A DNA stretch of 52,423 bases, from the NCBI GenBank assembly GCA_944325345.1, contig CALUZV010000025.1:1-52423 (forward strand). The letters are read 5' to 3'. The DNA is from an uncultured Parabacteroides sp. (GTDB taxonomy: Bacteria; Bacteroidota; Bacteroidia; Bacteroidales; Tannerellaceae). Shown here piece by piece: positions 42,191 through 50,174 of the stretch. Both the position numbers and the translations under genes were made by a program. The notes beneath the pieces are model-generated. The model searched no databases and was not told where the DNA came from. It saw only the letters and a program-made list of their open reading frames with translations. The number at the start of each line of letters is the position of its first letter. Position 1 is the stretch's first letter.

Positions 42191-43549
42191 ATGCAGATAC
42201 GAGATTATATCGAGGCGAATAAGGAGCGGTTCGTGGACGAACTGGGCTCTTTGATTCGCATCCAATCCATCAGCGCGAAGGTAGAAAACAAGCCGCAGAT
42301 GCTGGAATGTGCCTCCCGCTGGGCGGAATTGCTCCTCGCTGCCGGCGCACAGCGTGCCGAGGTGATGCAGACTGCCGGCAATCCGGTGGTATATGGCGAG
42401 TACCGCGCGGGAGAGGATTTGCCAACGGTGCTGATATATGCCCACTACGACGTGATGCCTGTCGAGCCGTTGGAATTGTGGCTCAGCGACCCCTTCGAAC
42501 CCACTATCCGCGACGGGAAAATCTATGCGCGCGGCGCCGACGACGATAAGGGGCAGAGCATGATGCAGGTGAAGGGCTTCGAGACGGCTCTCCGGACGGG
42601 GAATCTCCGTGCGAACGTGAAATTTATCTTCGAGGGCGAGGAGGAAATCGGTTCGCCGAGCCTCGAGGAGTTTTGTAAAACGCACAAAGAGCTGCTGCGG
42701 GCGGACGTGATTCTGGTTTCGGATACGAGCATGGTCAGCGCCGACGTTCCATCGCTTACGACGGGCCTCAGAGGGCTTGCGTACTGGGAAATAGAGGTAA
42801 CGGGGCCGAACAGAGACCTTCATTCCGGGCACTTCGGCGGTGCGGTGGCGAATCCTATCAACGTGTTGTGCGAAATGCTGGCTTCCGTCGTCGGCGAAGA
42901 CGGTCGGATTACGGTCGAGGGCTTCTACGACGACGTGGAAGAACTCTCGAGCGAGGAACGGGCGATGATTGCGCAGATTCCTTTCGACGAGACGGCGTAC
43001 AAGGCGGCAATCGGCGTCCGCGAACTGCGTGGCGAGGCGGGATATACGACGTTGGAGCGCAACAGTTGCCGTCCGTCGTTCGACGTATGCGGAATCTGGG
43101 GCGGATATACGGGCGAAGGCTCGAAGACGGTGCTTCCGTCGAAAGCGTACGCCAAGATTTCTTGCCGCCTGGTGCCTCACCAGAACCACGAAAAGATTTC
43201 GCGCCTCTTCGAAGACTATTTCCAACGGATAGCACCGAAGTCCGTGCGCGTCAAAGTAACTCCGACGCACGGGGGAGAGGGCTATGTCTGCCCGATAACC
43301 CTTCCGGCATACCGTGCAGCCGAGGCTGCGGTGGAACGAGCCTTCGGAAAACGTCCGCTGGCCGTGCGCCGGGGCGGGAGCATACCTATTATCTCGACGT
43401 TTGAACAGGTTTTAGGCGTAAAAACCATCTTGATGGGATTCGGATTAGAGCAAAACGCGATACATTCGCCTAATGAAAGCTGCCGGCTGGATATTTTCTA
43501 CAAGGGAATAGAGGCTGTGGCGGAGTTTTATCATAATTACCAAGGATGA
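42191..43549 (+). CDS. M20 family dipeptidase/metallopeptidase
   Basis: 452 aa. Zinc-ligand motifs are in order: ILIYAHYDVMP (His), ARGADDDKGQ (bridging Asp) and FEGEEEIGSPSL (catalytic Glu-Glu), with a lid domain around 190-340 and a C-terminal His region (MGFGLEQNAIHSPNESC). M20 enzymes of this length cleave dipeptides or acylated amino acids; there is no signal peptide, so it acts in the cytoplasm. The stop and the next start are 4 bp apart, so it is co-transcribed with the deaminase, although no metabolic link is obvious. Confidence 0.92.
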   Translation: MQIRDYIEANKERFVDELGSLIRIQSISAKVENKPQMLECASRWAELLLAAGAQRAEVMQTAGNPVVYGEYRAGEDLPTVLIYAHYDVMPVEPLELWLSDPFEPTIRDGKIYARGADDDKGQSMMQVKGFETALRTGNLRANVKFIFEGEEEIGSPSLEEFCKTHKELLRADVILVSDTSMVSADVPSLTTGLRGLAYWEIEVTGPNRDLHSGHFGGAVANPINVLCEMLASVVGEDGRITVEGFYDDVEELSSEERAMIAQIPFDETAYKAAIGVRELRGEAGYTTLERNSCRPSFDVCGIWGGYTGEGSKTVLPSKAYAKISCRLVPHQNHEKISRLFEDYFQRIAPKSVRVKVTPTHGGEGYVCPITLPAYRAAEAAVERAFGKRPLAVRRGGSIPIISTFEQVLGVKTILMGFGLEQNAIHSPNESCRLDIFYKGIEAVAEFYHNYQG

Positions 43550-43553
43550 AGAT

Positions 43554-44813
43554 ATGAAACTATTAATTAAGAATGCTTTGCTCGACGGCGAAGCGAAAGA
43601 TTTGTTTATCGACGGGAAGTTTATCACGCGCATAGGCACAAACTTGGCGGTGGAAGCCGAGCGGACCATCGACGCGAGTGGAAAAGCCGTCATCCCAGGC
43701 TTTGTGAACATGCACAGCCATGCTCCGATGACGCTCTTCAGAGGCTTCGGCGACGACATGCCCCTGATGAAATGGCTGCAAGAACGTATCTGGCCGCACG
43801 AAGCCAAATTAACGCGGACGGATATCTATTGGGGCACCAAACTGGCATGTTTGGAAATGATAAAAAGTGGCACCACGACCTTTGCAGACATGTATTTCAA
43901 TATGCGGGGGATAGCTGATGCGGTAACGGAGATGGGTCTCCGGGTCCTCTTAGGGGATACGAACATCGACAACTTCGATCCGCAACTGACGGAAAAGGCC
44001 AAGGAGCACACCAAGAAGGTTTTCAAACTGGTGCAAGAGAACTATGGCGAGCGCATACAGATGTCCGTCGCCCCGCACGCCATCTATACCGTCTCCGGAG
44101 AGCTGTTGCAATGGCTGAACAACTTCTCGCGCGAGCACGGACTGCTGATGCAGATGCACGTAGCCGAGACGGAGGGGGAGGTAAGGGATTCCGTGAAGAA
44201 TTTCGGACTTTCGCCCGTGCGCTACCTCTATAAACTGGGGCTGCTTTCCCCTCGGTTGATTATCGCGCATGGTTTGCACGTGGACGAAGACGAGATACGG
44301 ATGCTCGCAGACCATAATGTGAAAGTGGTACATAATCCTGCGTCGAACATGAAGCTCGCTTCGGGCGGGAAATTCAAGTTCGTCGAGATGAAAAAGGCCG
44401 GTGTAACGGTGGGATTAGGCACCGACGGCTGTGCATCCTCCAATAATCTCGACATGATAGAGGTCATGCGCTATGCAACCTTCCTTGGCAAAGTGTGGAG
44501 GCACGACCCCGAGGCGCTGAAGGCAGATGAAATGCTCGAAGCAGCCACTTGCGCCGGGGCGAAGATGCTTGGACTGAAGGCAGGATATATTCGCGAGGGC
44601 TATCTGGCGGATTTATCGCTGGTGGATATGCATTCGGCGGCCTTCACACCGAATTTCAATTTCGTTTCGAACCTGGTGTATGCCGCGAATGGCTCTTGCA
44701 TCGATACGGTAATATGTAACGGGCAAGTTTTGATGGAAAACCGCGTGGTGAAAGGGGAAGACGAGATACTCGAGAAGGCTGCGGAATGCGCGTACAACCT
44801 TGTGAGGAGGTAA
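43554..44813 (+). CDS. mtaD: Amidohydrolase, MtaD-type SAH/MTA deaminase
   Basis: 419 aa, cytoplasmic amidohydrolase. Metal-binding HxH is in NMHSHAPMTLFRGFGDD, followed by LLMQMHVAETEGEV, IIAHGLHVDEDEI and GLGTDGCASSNNLDM. The sequence MTLFRGFGDDMPLMKWLQERIWPHE is characteristic of the 5-methylthioadenosine/S-adenosylhomocysteine deaminase group. Its product class (inosyl compounds) fits the purine nucleoside phosphorylase that follows, giving a small purine/SAM-waste salvage unit. Guanine or other deaminases are less likely. Confidence 0.9.
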   Translation: MKLLIKNALLDGEAKDLFIDGKFITRIGTNLAVEAERTIDASGKAVIPGFVNMHSHAPMTLFRGFGDDMPLMKWLQERIWPHEAKLTRTDIYWGTKLACLEMIKSGTTTFADMYFNMRGIADAVTEMGLRVLLGDTNIDNFDPQLTEKAKEHTKKVFKLVQENYGERIQMSVAPHAIYTVSGELLQWLNNFSREHGLLMQMHVAETEGEVRDSVKNFGLSPVRYLYKLGLLSPRLIIAHGLHVDEDEIRMLADHNVKVVHNPASNMKLASGGKFKFVEMKKAGVTVGLGTDGCASSNNLDMIEVMRYATFLGKVWRHDPEALKADEMLEAATCAGAKMLGLKAGYIREGYLADLSLVDMHSAAFTPNFNFVSNLVYAANGSCIDTVICNGQVLMENRVVKGEDEILEKAAECAYNLVRR

Positions 44814-44817
44814 AAAC

Positions 44818-44850
44818 CCATCATTCATCATTTATAACTCATAATTCCAG
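44818..44850. repeat. Heptad-phase repeat (CATTCAT/AACTCAT type)
   Basis: CATTCAT CATTTAT AACTCAT AATTCCA in 7-bp phase between mtaD and the phosphorylase gene. A single arm only. Confidence 0.6.
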
Positions 44851-44855
44851 AAATC

Positions 44856-45668
44856 ATGAAAGAATTTTATACAGAAACCGCTGCCTTCCTCGCCGCTTGC
44901 CTGCCTTGCGTGCCGGAGACAGCCATCATCCTGGGGAGCGGACTGGGTTCGCTGGCGGAGGAAATCGAGCAGGCGACAGTCATACCTTATCGGCAAATCC
45001 CGCATTTCGTCAATTCTACTGCGACAGGGCATAAGGGGAATTTGATACATGGCTACTTGGCCGGTAAACCTATCCTCGCAATGCAGGGACGCTTCCATTA
45101 CTACGAGGGATACAGCATGGAGGAAGTAACATATCCCGTTCGCGTGATGAAACTGCTCGGCGTGAAAAATCTAATCGTCTCCAACGCAGCGGGAGGCATC
45201 AATCCGAATTTCAAAATCGGCAATCTCATGCTCATAAGGGATCATATCAATATGTTACCCAATCCCCTCATCGGACAGAACGACGAACGCTTCGGTCCAC
45301 GCTTCCCCGACATGACGCGAGCCTACGACCGCGAATTTTTAAAGATTGCCCACGAGGTAGCAGAGGCCAATCAAATCCCGGTAAAGGAGGGTGTCTATGT
45401 CGGATTGACTGGTCCGTCCTACGAAACCCCTGCTGAATATGCGTTTTATGGGAAAGTCGGAGGCGATGCAATAGGTATGAGCACCGTACCGGAGGTTATC
45501 GTGGCGCGGCACGCCGGTCTGCGCGTCTTCGGGATGTCTGTCATCACCAACGAAGGCTATCATTTCGCCGACGACTATGTAAACGATGCGAACGACGTCA
45601 TCGTGCAGGCCGACAAGGCGGCAAAAAAGATGGCGAAGATTGTGAATGGGCTGCTCGAGAGAATTTAG
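44856..45668 (+). CDS. punA: Purine-nucleoside phosphorylase
   Basis: 270 aa, class I trimeric PNP. Motifs are [18 protein letters not shown] (phosphate loop), [43 protein letters not shown] with the base-binding Glu, and [20 protein letters not shown], ending in the Asn of VITNEGYHF (expected for 6-oxopurines). It splits inosine or guanosine with phosphate. It follows the MtaD-type deaminase, whose S-inosylhomocysteine/inosine-type products point to the same route. Confidence 0.95.
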   Translation: MKEFYTETAAFLAACLPCVPETAIILGSGLGSLAEEIEQATVIPYRQIPHFVNSTATGHKGNLIHGYLAGKPILAMQGRFHYYEGYSMEEVTYPVRVMKLLGVKNLIVSNAAGGINPNFKIGNLMLIRDHINMLPNPLIGQNDERFGPRFPDMTRAYDREFLKIAHEVAEANQIPVKEGVYVGLTGPSYETPAEYAFYGKVGGDAIGMSTVPEVIVARHAGLRVFGMSVITNEGYHFADDYVNDANDVIVQADKAAKKMAKIVNGLLERI

Positions 45669-45762
45669 TCAATTGACAATTGAGAATGGACAATTGACAA
45701 TTAGGGATTGCAAAGAAGAAATCTCATTTAATTATCAATTGTCCATTGTTAATTGTCAATTT
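45669..45762. repeat. Heptad-phase inverted repeat (AATTGAC type)
   Basis: TCAATTGACAATTGAGAATG and onward on the left and ATCAATTGTCCATTGTTAAT on the right form a hairpin in the convergent gap between the PNP and M28 genes, so it can end both transcripts. Confidence 0.8.
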
Positions 45763-45763
45763 A

Positions 45764-46765
45764 TTAATATTTTTCTTCGTTCGCCAGGTTCCACATGTTT
45801 AGGAACGAGGCCTTGGTGATGTCCACCGTCTTTTCCCAATTGATGCGGTCGGCATGGTCGCTGGGCAGATGGTAATCCGGATGTCCGTCTGTATGATACC
45901 AGATGACCGGGATGTCTCGCTCGGCGAAGGAAGCATTGTCGCTGCCGCCCACGGGACGGTCCCAGGGACGGTAATTGGGTTCGAGCTTCAACCCATACTC
46001 TTTGATGTCGTTTTTCAGCCAGTCGCCGAAGACCGGATGCGCTTCCGTATAGAAATAAACCACGTGGCGGGGCTTCGACTCGTCATTATTTCGCCCAATC
46101 ATATCGAAGTTGAGGTATCCCCTGATTTGCTTGACAAAAGAACAGCTCTGCACGAAGTACTCCGAGCCAAGCAGCCCTTTTTCCTCCCCGTCCCAGAAGG
46201 CAAAGATGACTGTCCGCTCCGGCTGCACCCCTGTGGCGAGGAACGCGCGGGCAATCTGGAGGACGGCAGCCACTCCGGATGCGTTATCATCGGCTCCGTT
46301 GTAGATTTGGTCGCCGTCGAGCAGCGGGTCTAAGCCTAAATGGTCGTAGTGAGCGCCGACGATGACGTACTCATTGGGATTTTTTCCCTCGATTTTAGCT
46401 AAAACGTTGCGCAGGGATAGTTTCTGATGCACTTCTTGCTTGAGCAGGGCAATCGAATCGGGATGCACCTGGTAGCGAGCCTTTCTTTGCCGCTCCTTAC
46501 GGTAAGCCTCGAACGGTTGGAAGAAGGAATCGCCGTACAAAGGTTGTAGCCCCAAGGTTTTCAGGTAGGCGACGATGTACTGGCCGGCAATACGCCCGCT
46601 CAGATAGCCTGCTTCGCGCCCTTGAAGTTCATCACTCGCCAGAAAACCGATGTGCGCCTCGGCCGACGCCCGGTTGATAGTTTCCAGCCCCTTTTTCTCC
46701 GGTGATTCAGCCCAAACCGAGGCGGAAAGAGCCAAAGACAGGAGACCTAAAGTCAATTTATTCAT
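45764..46765 (-). CDS. M28 family metallopeptidase (exported)
   Basis: 333 aa. Signal peptide MNKLTLGLLSLALSASVWA. M28 zinc motifs are YVIVGAHYDHLG (His), YNGADDNASGVAAVLQIAR (bridging Asp), FWDGEEKGLLGSEYF (catalytic Glu-Glu) and YHTDGHPDYHLPSDHADRI (final His). Likely a periplasmic aminopeptidase or glutaminyl-cyclase-like enzyme of the same fold; glutaminyl cyclases of Bacteroidetes are M28-like, so cyclase activity is a real alternative. Its promoter box lies at 46811-46818, next to dyad array D. Confidence 0.9.
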   Translation of the reverse strand: MNKLTLGLLSLALSASVWAESPEKKGLETINRASAEAHIGFLASDELQGREAGYLSGRIAGQYIVAYLKTLGLQPLYGDSFFQPFEAYRKERQRKARYQVHPDSIALLKQEVHQKLSLRNVLAKIEGKNPNEYVIVGAHYDHLGLDPLLDGDQIYNGADDNASGVAAVLQIARAFLATGVQPERTVIFAFWDGEEKGLLGSEYFVQSCSFVKQIRGYLNFDMIGRNNDESKPRHVVYFYTEAHPVFGDWLKNDIKEYGLKLEPNYRPWDRPVGGSDNASFAERDIPVIWYHTDGHPDYHLPSDHADRINWEKTVDITKASFLNMWNLANEEKY

Positions 46766-46810
46766 AAGAAGATGTGTTTTTTGTTATAAACAAGGTATTT
46801 CTTTTCCCCG

Positions 46811-46818
46811 CAAAAGTA
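46811..46818 (-). promoter_or_regulatory. -7 element for the M28 gene
   Basis: TACTTTTG on the minus strand, 45 bp before the start at 46765. Confidence 0.5.
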
Positions 46819-46873
46819 CACAAAAAATCCGGAGGCCGTGTTTCTTTTCGGGAAAAAGCCGGAAAACCTTTCC

Positions 46874-47078
46874 CGACGGCGCGTTTTTCCGCCAGAAAGT
46901 ACTTTCGGGCTTCCCGACGATGCGTTTTTTCGCCAGGAAGCACTTTCGGGGCTCCCGACAGCGCGTTTTTTCGCCGGGAAGCACTTTCGGGGCTCCCGAC
47001 GATGCGTTTTTTCGTCAGGAAGCACTTTCGGGACTCCCGACAGTGCATTTTTTCGCCAGGACGCACTGTCGGGAATCC
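46874..47078. repeat. Dyad array D: five 41-bp units
   Basis: Units start at 46874, 46915, 46956, 46997 and 47038, exactly 41 bp apart. Dyads are TCGGG-gct-CCCGA at unit junctions, and a second symmetry centre 20.5 bp away pairs CCCGA..TGC with GCA..TCGGG. A degenerate sixth unit may occupy 46833-46873. It lies between the AraC gene end and the M28 promoter. Nothing else is seen in this gap. Confidence 0.85.
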
Positions 47079-47089
47079 TTGGACAGACT

Positions 47090-48004
47090 TTAGCGGAGCA
47101 TTTCCACCTGTTGTGCCCGCCGGTACTCGCTCGGCGTGCTGCCGACGTTCTTCTTGAAGACACGGTTGAAGTGCTGGGAATATTGGAAACCCAGTTCGTA
47201 GGCAATCTCGGAGAAAGATTTGGATGTACCCGCCACCAGTTCCTTGGCTTGGTCTATCAGCCGCGTCTGGATATATTCCTGTGGCGTCTTCCCGGTCTCT
47301 TTTTTGATTAAATCGCCAAAATAGTTCGGGGAAAGGCAGATTTTGTCGGCAAAATATTTGACGGTGGGCAGCCCTTCGCTCTGCGTTTTCCCGTTGGCGA
47401 AGTAATCGTCGAGCAGCGATTCGAAGCGGGTCAAGACATCCCTGTTTGCCTTGGCGCGCGTCTCAAACTGCCGTTCGTAAAAGCGCAAACAGTAGTCGAG
47501 GAACAACTGGATATAGCGGGCGACGAGCTTCTTGCTCAGCCGGTCGATGGGATGCGTCAGTTCGCGTTCAATCTTGTCGAGGCAATCCAGCAAAATGGTG
47601 CGCTCTTCGTCCGAGAGGTGGAGCGCCTCGTTCGAATCGTAGGAAAAGAACGAGTACGTTTTGATGTCTTGGCCGAGCGAAGTCCCACGGATGAAGTCGG
47701 GATGGAAGAGCAGGCCGTGCGCCGAGAGTTTTGTGCCCTCGAGGATTTCCGTCTCCGCCACTTGGCCGGGGGCGAAGCTGACGACGGTGCCTTCCTGATA
47801 GTCGTAAACTTGCCTGCCGTACCGGATATCTCCGCACTTGAGGTTTTTCAGGAAGAGGGCATAAACCCCGTAATTTATGGTAAAGTGTTTCGGGCACATC
47901 GTGGCTTTGGACAAATCGACGACGCTGACGAGCGGGTGCAACGTCTCCAGGCCGAACAGTTTATTGTATTTATCTACTGCATCTACATGAATAATGTCGT
48001 TCAT
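47090..48004 (-). CDS. AraC family transcriptional regulator
   Basis: 304 aa. The N-terminal ~170 residues form a cupin-type sensor (GVYALFLKNLKCGDIRYGRQ, GTVVSFAPGQVAE). The C-terminal double HTH reads KETGKTPQEYIQTRLIDQAK, SFSEIAYELGFQYSQHFNRV and FKKNVGSTPSEYR. It is divergent from the flavodoxin operon, and the shared 181-bp gap holds two direct repeats 21 bp apart (48080-48121), so it very likely controls that operon. Confidence 0.92.
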   Translation of the reverse strand: MNDIIHVDAVDKYNKLFGLETLHPLVSVVDLSKATMCPKHFTINYGVYALFLKNLKCGDIRYGRQVYDYQEGTVVSFAPGQVAETEILEGTKLSAHGLLFHPDFIRGTSLGQDIKTYSFFSYDSNEALHLSDEERTILLDCLDKIERELTHPIDRLSKKLVARYIQLFLDYCLRFYERQFETRAKANRDVLTRFESLLDDYFANGKTQSEGLPTVKYFADKICLSPNYFGDLIKKETGKTPQEYIQTRLIDQAKELVAGTSKSFSEIAYELGFQYSQHFNRVFKKNVGSTPSEYRRAQQVEMLR

Positions 48005-48079
48005 AAGGCTATATATTTAAAAGATGACGGACAAAGGTACGAAGAAAGCAGGCGAGGGCGAATGGAAGCGGCGTCAAAA

Positions 48080-48121
48080 CGGTAAAAAAGGTATATATCC
48101 CGGTAAAATATATACATACCG
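48080..48121. promoter_or_regulatory. Probable AraC-type operator: two direct repeats 21 bp apart
   Basis: CGGTAAAA occurs at 48080-48087 and again at 48101-48108, each followed by a TATATA-rich half. GTATATAT/ATATATAC (48091-48098 and 48108-48115) also forms an inverted repeat. The second site reaches the expected -33 position of the flavodoxin promoter, as with class II activators. Confidence 0.65.
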
Positions 48122-48136
48122 ACGGATTATCCTCCG

Positions 48137-48144
48137 TACTTTTG
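48137..48144 (+). promoter_or_regulatory. -7 element of the flavodoxin operon
   Basis: TACTTTTG; the -33 region has no TTG but carries the second CGGTAAAA site, consistent with activator dependence. The ATG is 47 bp downstream. Confidence 0.6.
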
Positions 48145-48191
48145 CATTGGAAACAACATCCGACGAATAATCACCTATAAATAATATGCAC

Positions 48192-48734
48192 ATGAAAACA
48201 AAGATTCTATTTTTATTAATCGCAATTGCCATGAGTGTAAATGTATTCTCCCAAGACAAAGGGAACGTGTTAATCGCTTATTTCTCGGCCACGGGCACGA
48301 CTGCCTCCGCCGCCGAAAAGCTGGCCTCGGCCACCGGCGGAACCCTCTTCCGCATCACGCCGGCCCAACCCTATACCTCGGCCGACCTCAACTGGAACAA
48401 TAAGCAGTCTCGCAGCTCCGTCGAGATGAACGACCCCAAGGCGCGGCCTGCCCTGGCGGGGAAAGTGGACAACCTGGCGGCGTATGACGTTGTTTTCCTC
48501 GGTTATCCTATCTGGTGGGGCGTCGCTCCGCGTATCATCAACACGTTTATCGAGAGCCACGATTTGAAAGGAAAGAAGCTCGTGCCCTTCGCCACTTCGG
48601 GCGGCAGCAGCATCTCGGAGAGCGTCTCGGCGCTTCGCAAAAGCTATTTCGACCTCGATTGGAAAGACGGGAAACTGCTCAACGGAACGAGCCAAAAGGC
48701 TGTGGCCGACTGGGTGAACTCCTTAGGTTTATAA
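48192..48734 (+). CDS. Flavodoxin with signal peptide
   Basis: 180 aa from MKTKILFLLIAIAMSVNVFS (an ATG two codons upstream at 48186 is also possible). After the signal peptide comes a flavodoxin_4-like fold: NVLIAYFSATGTTASAAEKL (FMN phosphate loop), AYDVVFLGYPIWWGVAPRII (FMN-stacking Trp) and LVPFATSGGSSISES. Exported flavodoxins are frequent in Bacteroidetes; their redox partners are unknown. It starts the AraC-linked operon and is followed 21 bp later by the CMD fusion. Confidence 0.9.
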   Translation: MKTKILFLLIAIAMSVNVFSQDKGNVLIAYFSATGTTASAAEKLASATGGTLFRITPAQPYTSADLNWNNKQSRSSVEMNDPKARPALAGKVDNLAAYDVVFLGYPIWWGVAPRIINTFIESHDLKGKKLVPFATSGGSSISESVSALRKSYFDLDWKDGKLLNGTSQKAVADWVNSLGL

Positions 48735-48755
48735 TCTTTTAATCCGCTTACTCAA

Positions 48756-49916
48756 ATGAAAAAGACAATGACTATGCTGGCTCTCGCCCTATCCGCTTTC
48801 CTCCCCTTGCAGGCGCAGGAAGTTGGCGGGACAGCCAAAGAACGGGCCGCAGACCGCGTGGAGGTCTGCAAGCAAAACTATCATACCCTTTTCGGCGGTG
48901 AAGCCTTGACCGGCCAGGGCACCGACCCGGAAATGATGGATATCCTCCAGAAATTCATCTTCGGCGAGGTCTTCCGCTCGGGCGAACTGACGATGCAGCA
49001 GCGCGAACTGATTACCTGCGTTACGCTGGCTACGCTCCAGACGCTCCCGCAACTGACGGCGCACGCCGGAGCTGCCCTGAACGTCGGTGTCTCGCCCCTC
49101 GAACTTCGGGAAGCCATGTATCTGACGGCACCTTTCATCGGTTTTCCCCGGATGCTGAATGCCGTGGCTACGGTGAACGAAGTCTTCAAGCAGCGGGGCA
49201 TTTCCTTGCCGCTGGAGAAGGCCGGAACGGTTACGGAGGCCGACCGGCACAAGCAAGGGGCGGCTATCCAGGATAAATTGTATCCCGGCGGCATCGCATC
49301 GGTGATGGCAGGCGTGCCCGGCGGGCTGGGGGAGGACGTGGAATACTTCCTGACGAGCAATTTCTTCGGCGACGTCTATACGCGTGGGGCGCTGGACCTC
49401 AAGACGCGCGAACTGCTGGGCTATTGCATCCTCACGACCCTCGAGGCCGAGAGTCAGCTCTACTCGCATTACCAAGGCAACCTCACGGCTGGCAATTCGC
49501 CCGAGACAGTTACCGCCGCCGTCATCCAGACGCTCCCTTACATCGGCTTCCCGGCAGCTATCAACGCTCTGAAAATCATCAAGCAGGAGGAAACGAAGAA
49601 GCCGACGGCCAATTTGATTCGCCTCTCGAAGATTGTGGTGGATAAAGCCCGCTTGGCGGAATACAACGCCTTCCTGAAAGAAGAAATCGAAGCCTCGATG
49701 CGTCTCGAACCCGGCGTTTTGACGCTCTACGCCGTCTCGGACAAGAAGCAGCCGGAGCGCGTAACCATCCTGGAGATTTACGCTGACACCGCCGCCTATC
49801 AAAGCCATCTCAAGACCCCGCATTTCCAGAAATACAAGCAGGGAACGCTCGACATGGTGAAGGATTTGGAGCTGGTGGATGTCAATCCGCTCATTCCGGG
49901 CTTGAAAATTAAGTAA
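48756..49916 (+). CDS. Exported carboxymuconolactone decarboxylase / ABM monooxygenase fusion
   Basis: 386 aa. Signal peptide MKKTMTMLALALSAFLPLQAQ. Two CMD-family helical domains follow: ~30-150 (QRELITCVTLATLQTLPQLT, APFIGFPRMLNAVATVNEVF) and ~165-285 (TRELLGYCILTTLEAESQLY, LPYIGFPAAINALKIIKQ). Residues ~290-386 are a YgiN/ABM-type domain (IRLSKIVVDKARLAEYNAFL, VTILEIYADTAAYQSHLKTP). The CMD units lack the CxxC of AhpD, so peroxidase activity is unlikely. A periplasmic quinone or small-aromatic role with the flavodoxin is an inference. Confidence 0.88.
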   Translation: MKKTMTMLALALSAFLPLQAQEVGGTAKERAADRVEVCKQNYHTLFGGEALTGQGTDPEMMDILQKFIFGEVFRSGELTMQQRELITCVTLATLQTLPQLTAHAGAALNVGVSPLELREAMYLTAPFIGFPRMLNAVATVNEVFKQRGISLPLEKAGTVTEADRHKQGAAIQDKLYPGGIASVMAGVPGGLGEDVEYFLTSNFFGDVYTRGALDLKTRELLGYCILTTLEAESQLYSHYQGNLTAGNSPETVTAAVIQTLPYIGFPAAINALKIIKQEETKKPTANLIRLSKIVVDKARLAEYNAFLKEEIEASMRLEPGVLTLYAVSDKKQPERVTILEIYADTAAYQSHLKTPHFQKYKQGTLDMVKDLELVDVNPLIPGLKIK

Positions 49917-49948
49917 GGACCGCCCGAAAAGGGGCGAAATACTCGGGG

Positions 49949-49992
49949 AAGTGTCAAATTTTTGGACAGTGGTGTCCAATTTTTTGACACTT
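49949..49992. terminator. 42-bp dyad unit / terminator-like hairpin
   Basis: GTGTCAAATTTTTGGACA (49951-49968) and GTGTCCAATTTTTTGACAC (49972-49990) are each palindromic, centred at 49960 and 49981 (21 bp apart), and pair with each other as one hairpin followed by a T-rich tail. It can terminate the CMD transcript and has the shape of a solitary unit of the dyad arrays. 49993-50174 is AT-rich with no other feature recognised. Confidence 0.65.
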
Positions 49993-50174
49993 TCTTTTTG
50001 TTTAAAAAGGTTACATCCTTGAATAGGTGCTGATTATAAAAGTGGCATGATGTTTGTTTTATTTTAAGCGGAAAAAAGTTTGCGGGTCTCCGATTTTTAT
50101 CCGAGAAATATGCAACCTTTCTTTTGCGGGATACGTATTTATATAATAGAAAGTAAAATAAAAATACTAACATC

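Noticed and set aside
49951..49990. Terminal inverted repeats of an insertion sequence
   Set aside because: The arms are adjacent with a 3-bp gap and enclose no transposase; a hairpin/terminator reading is simpler.
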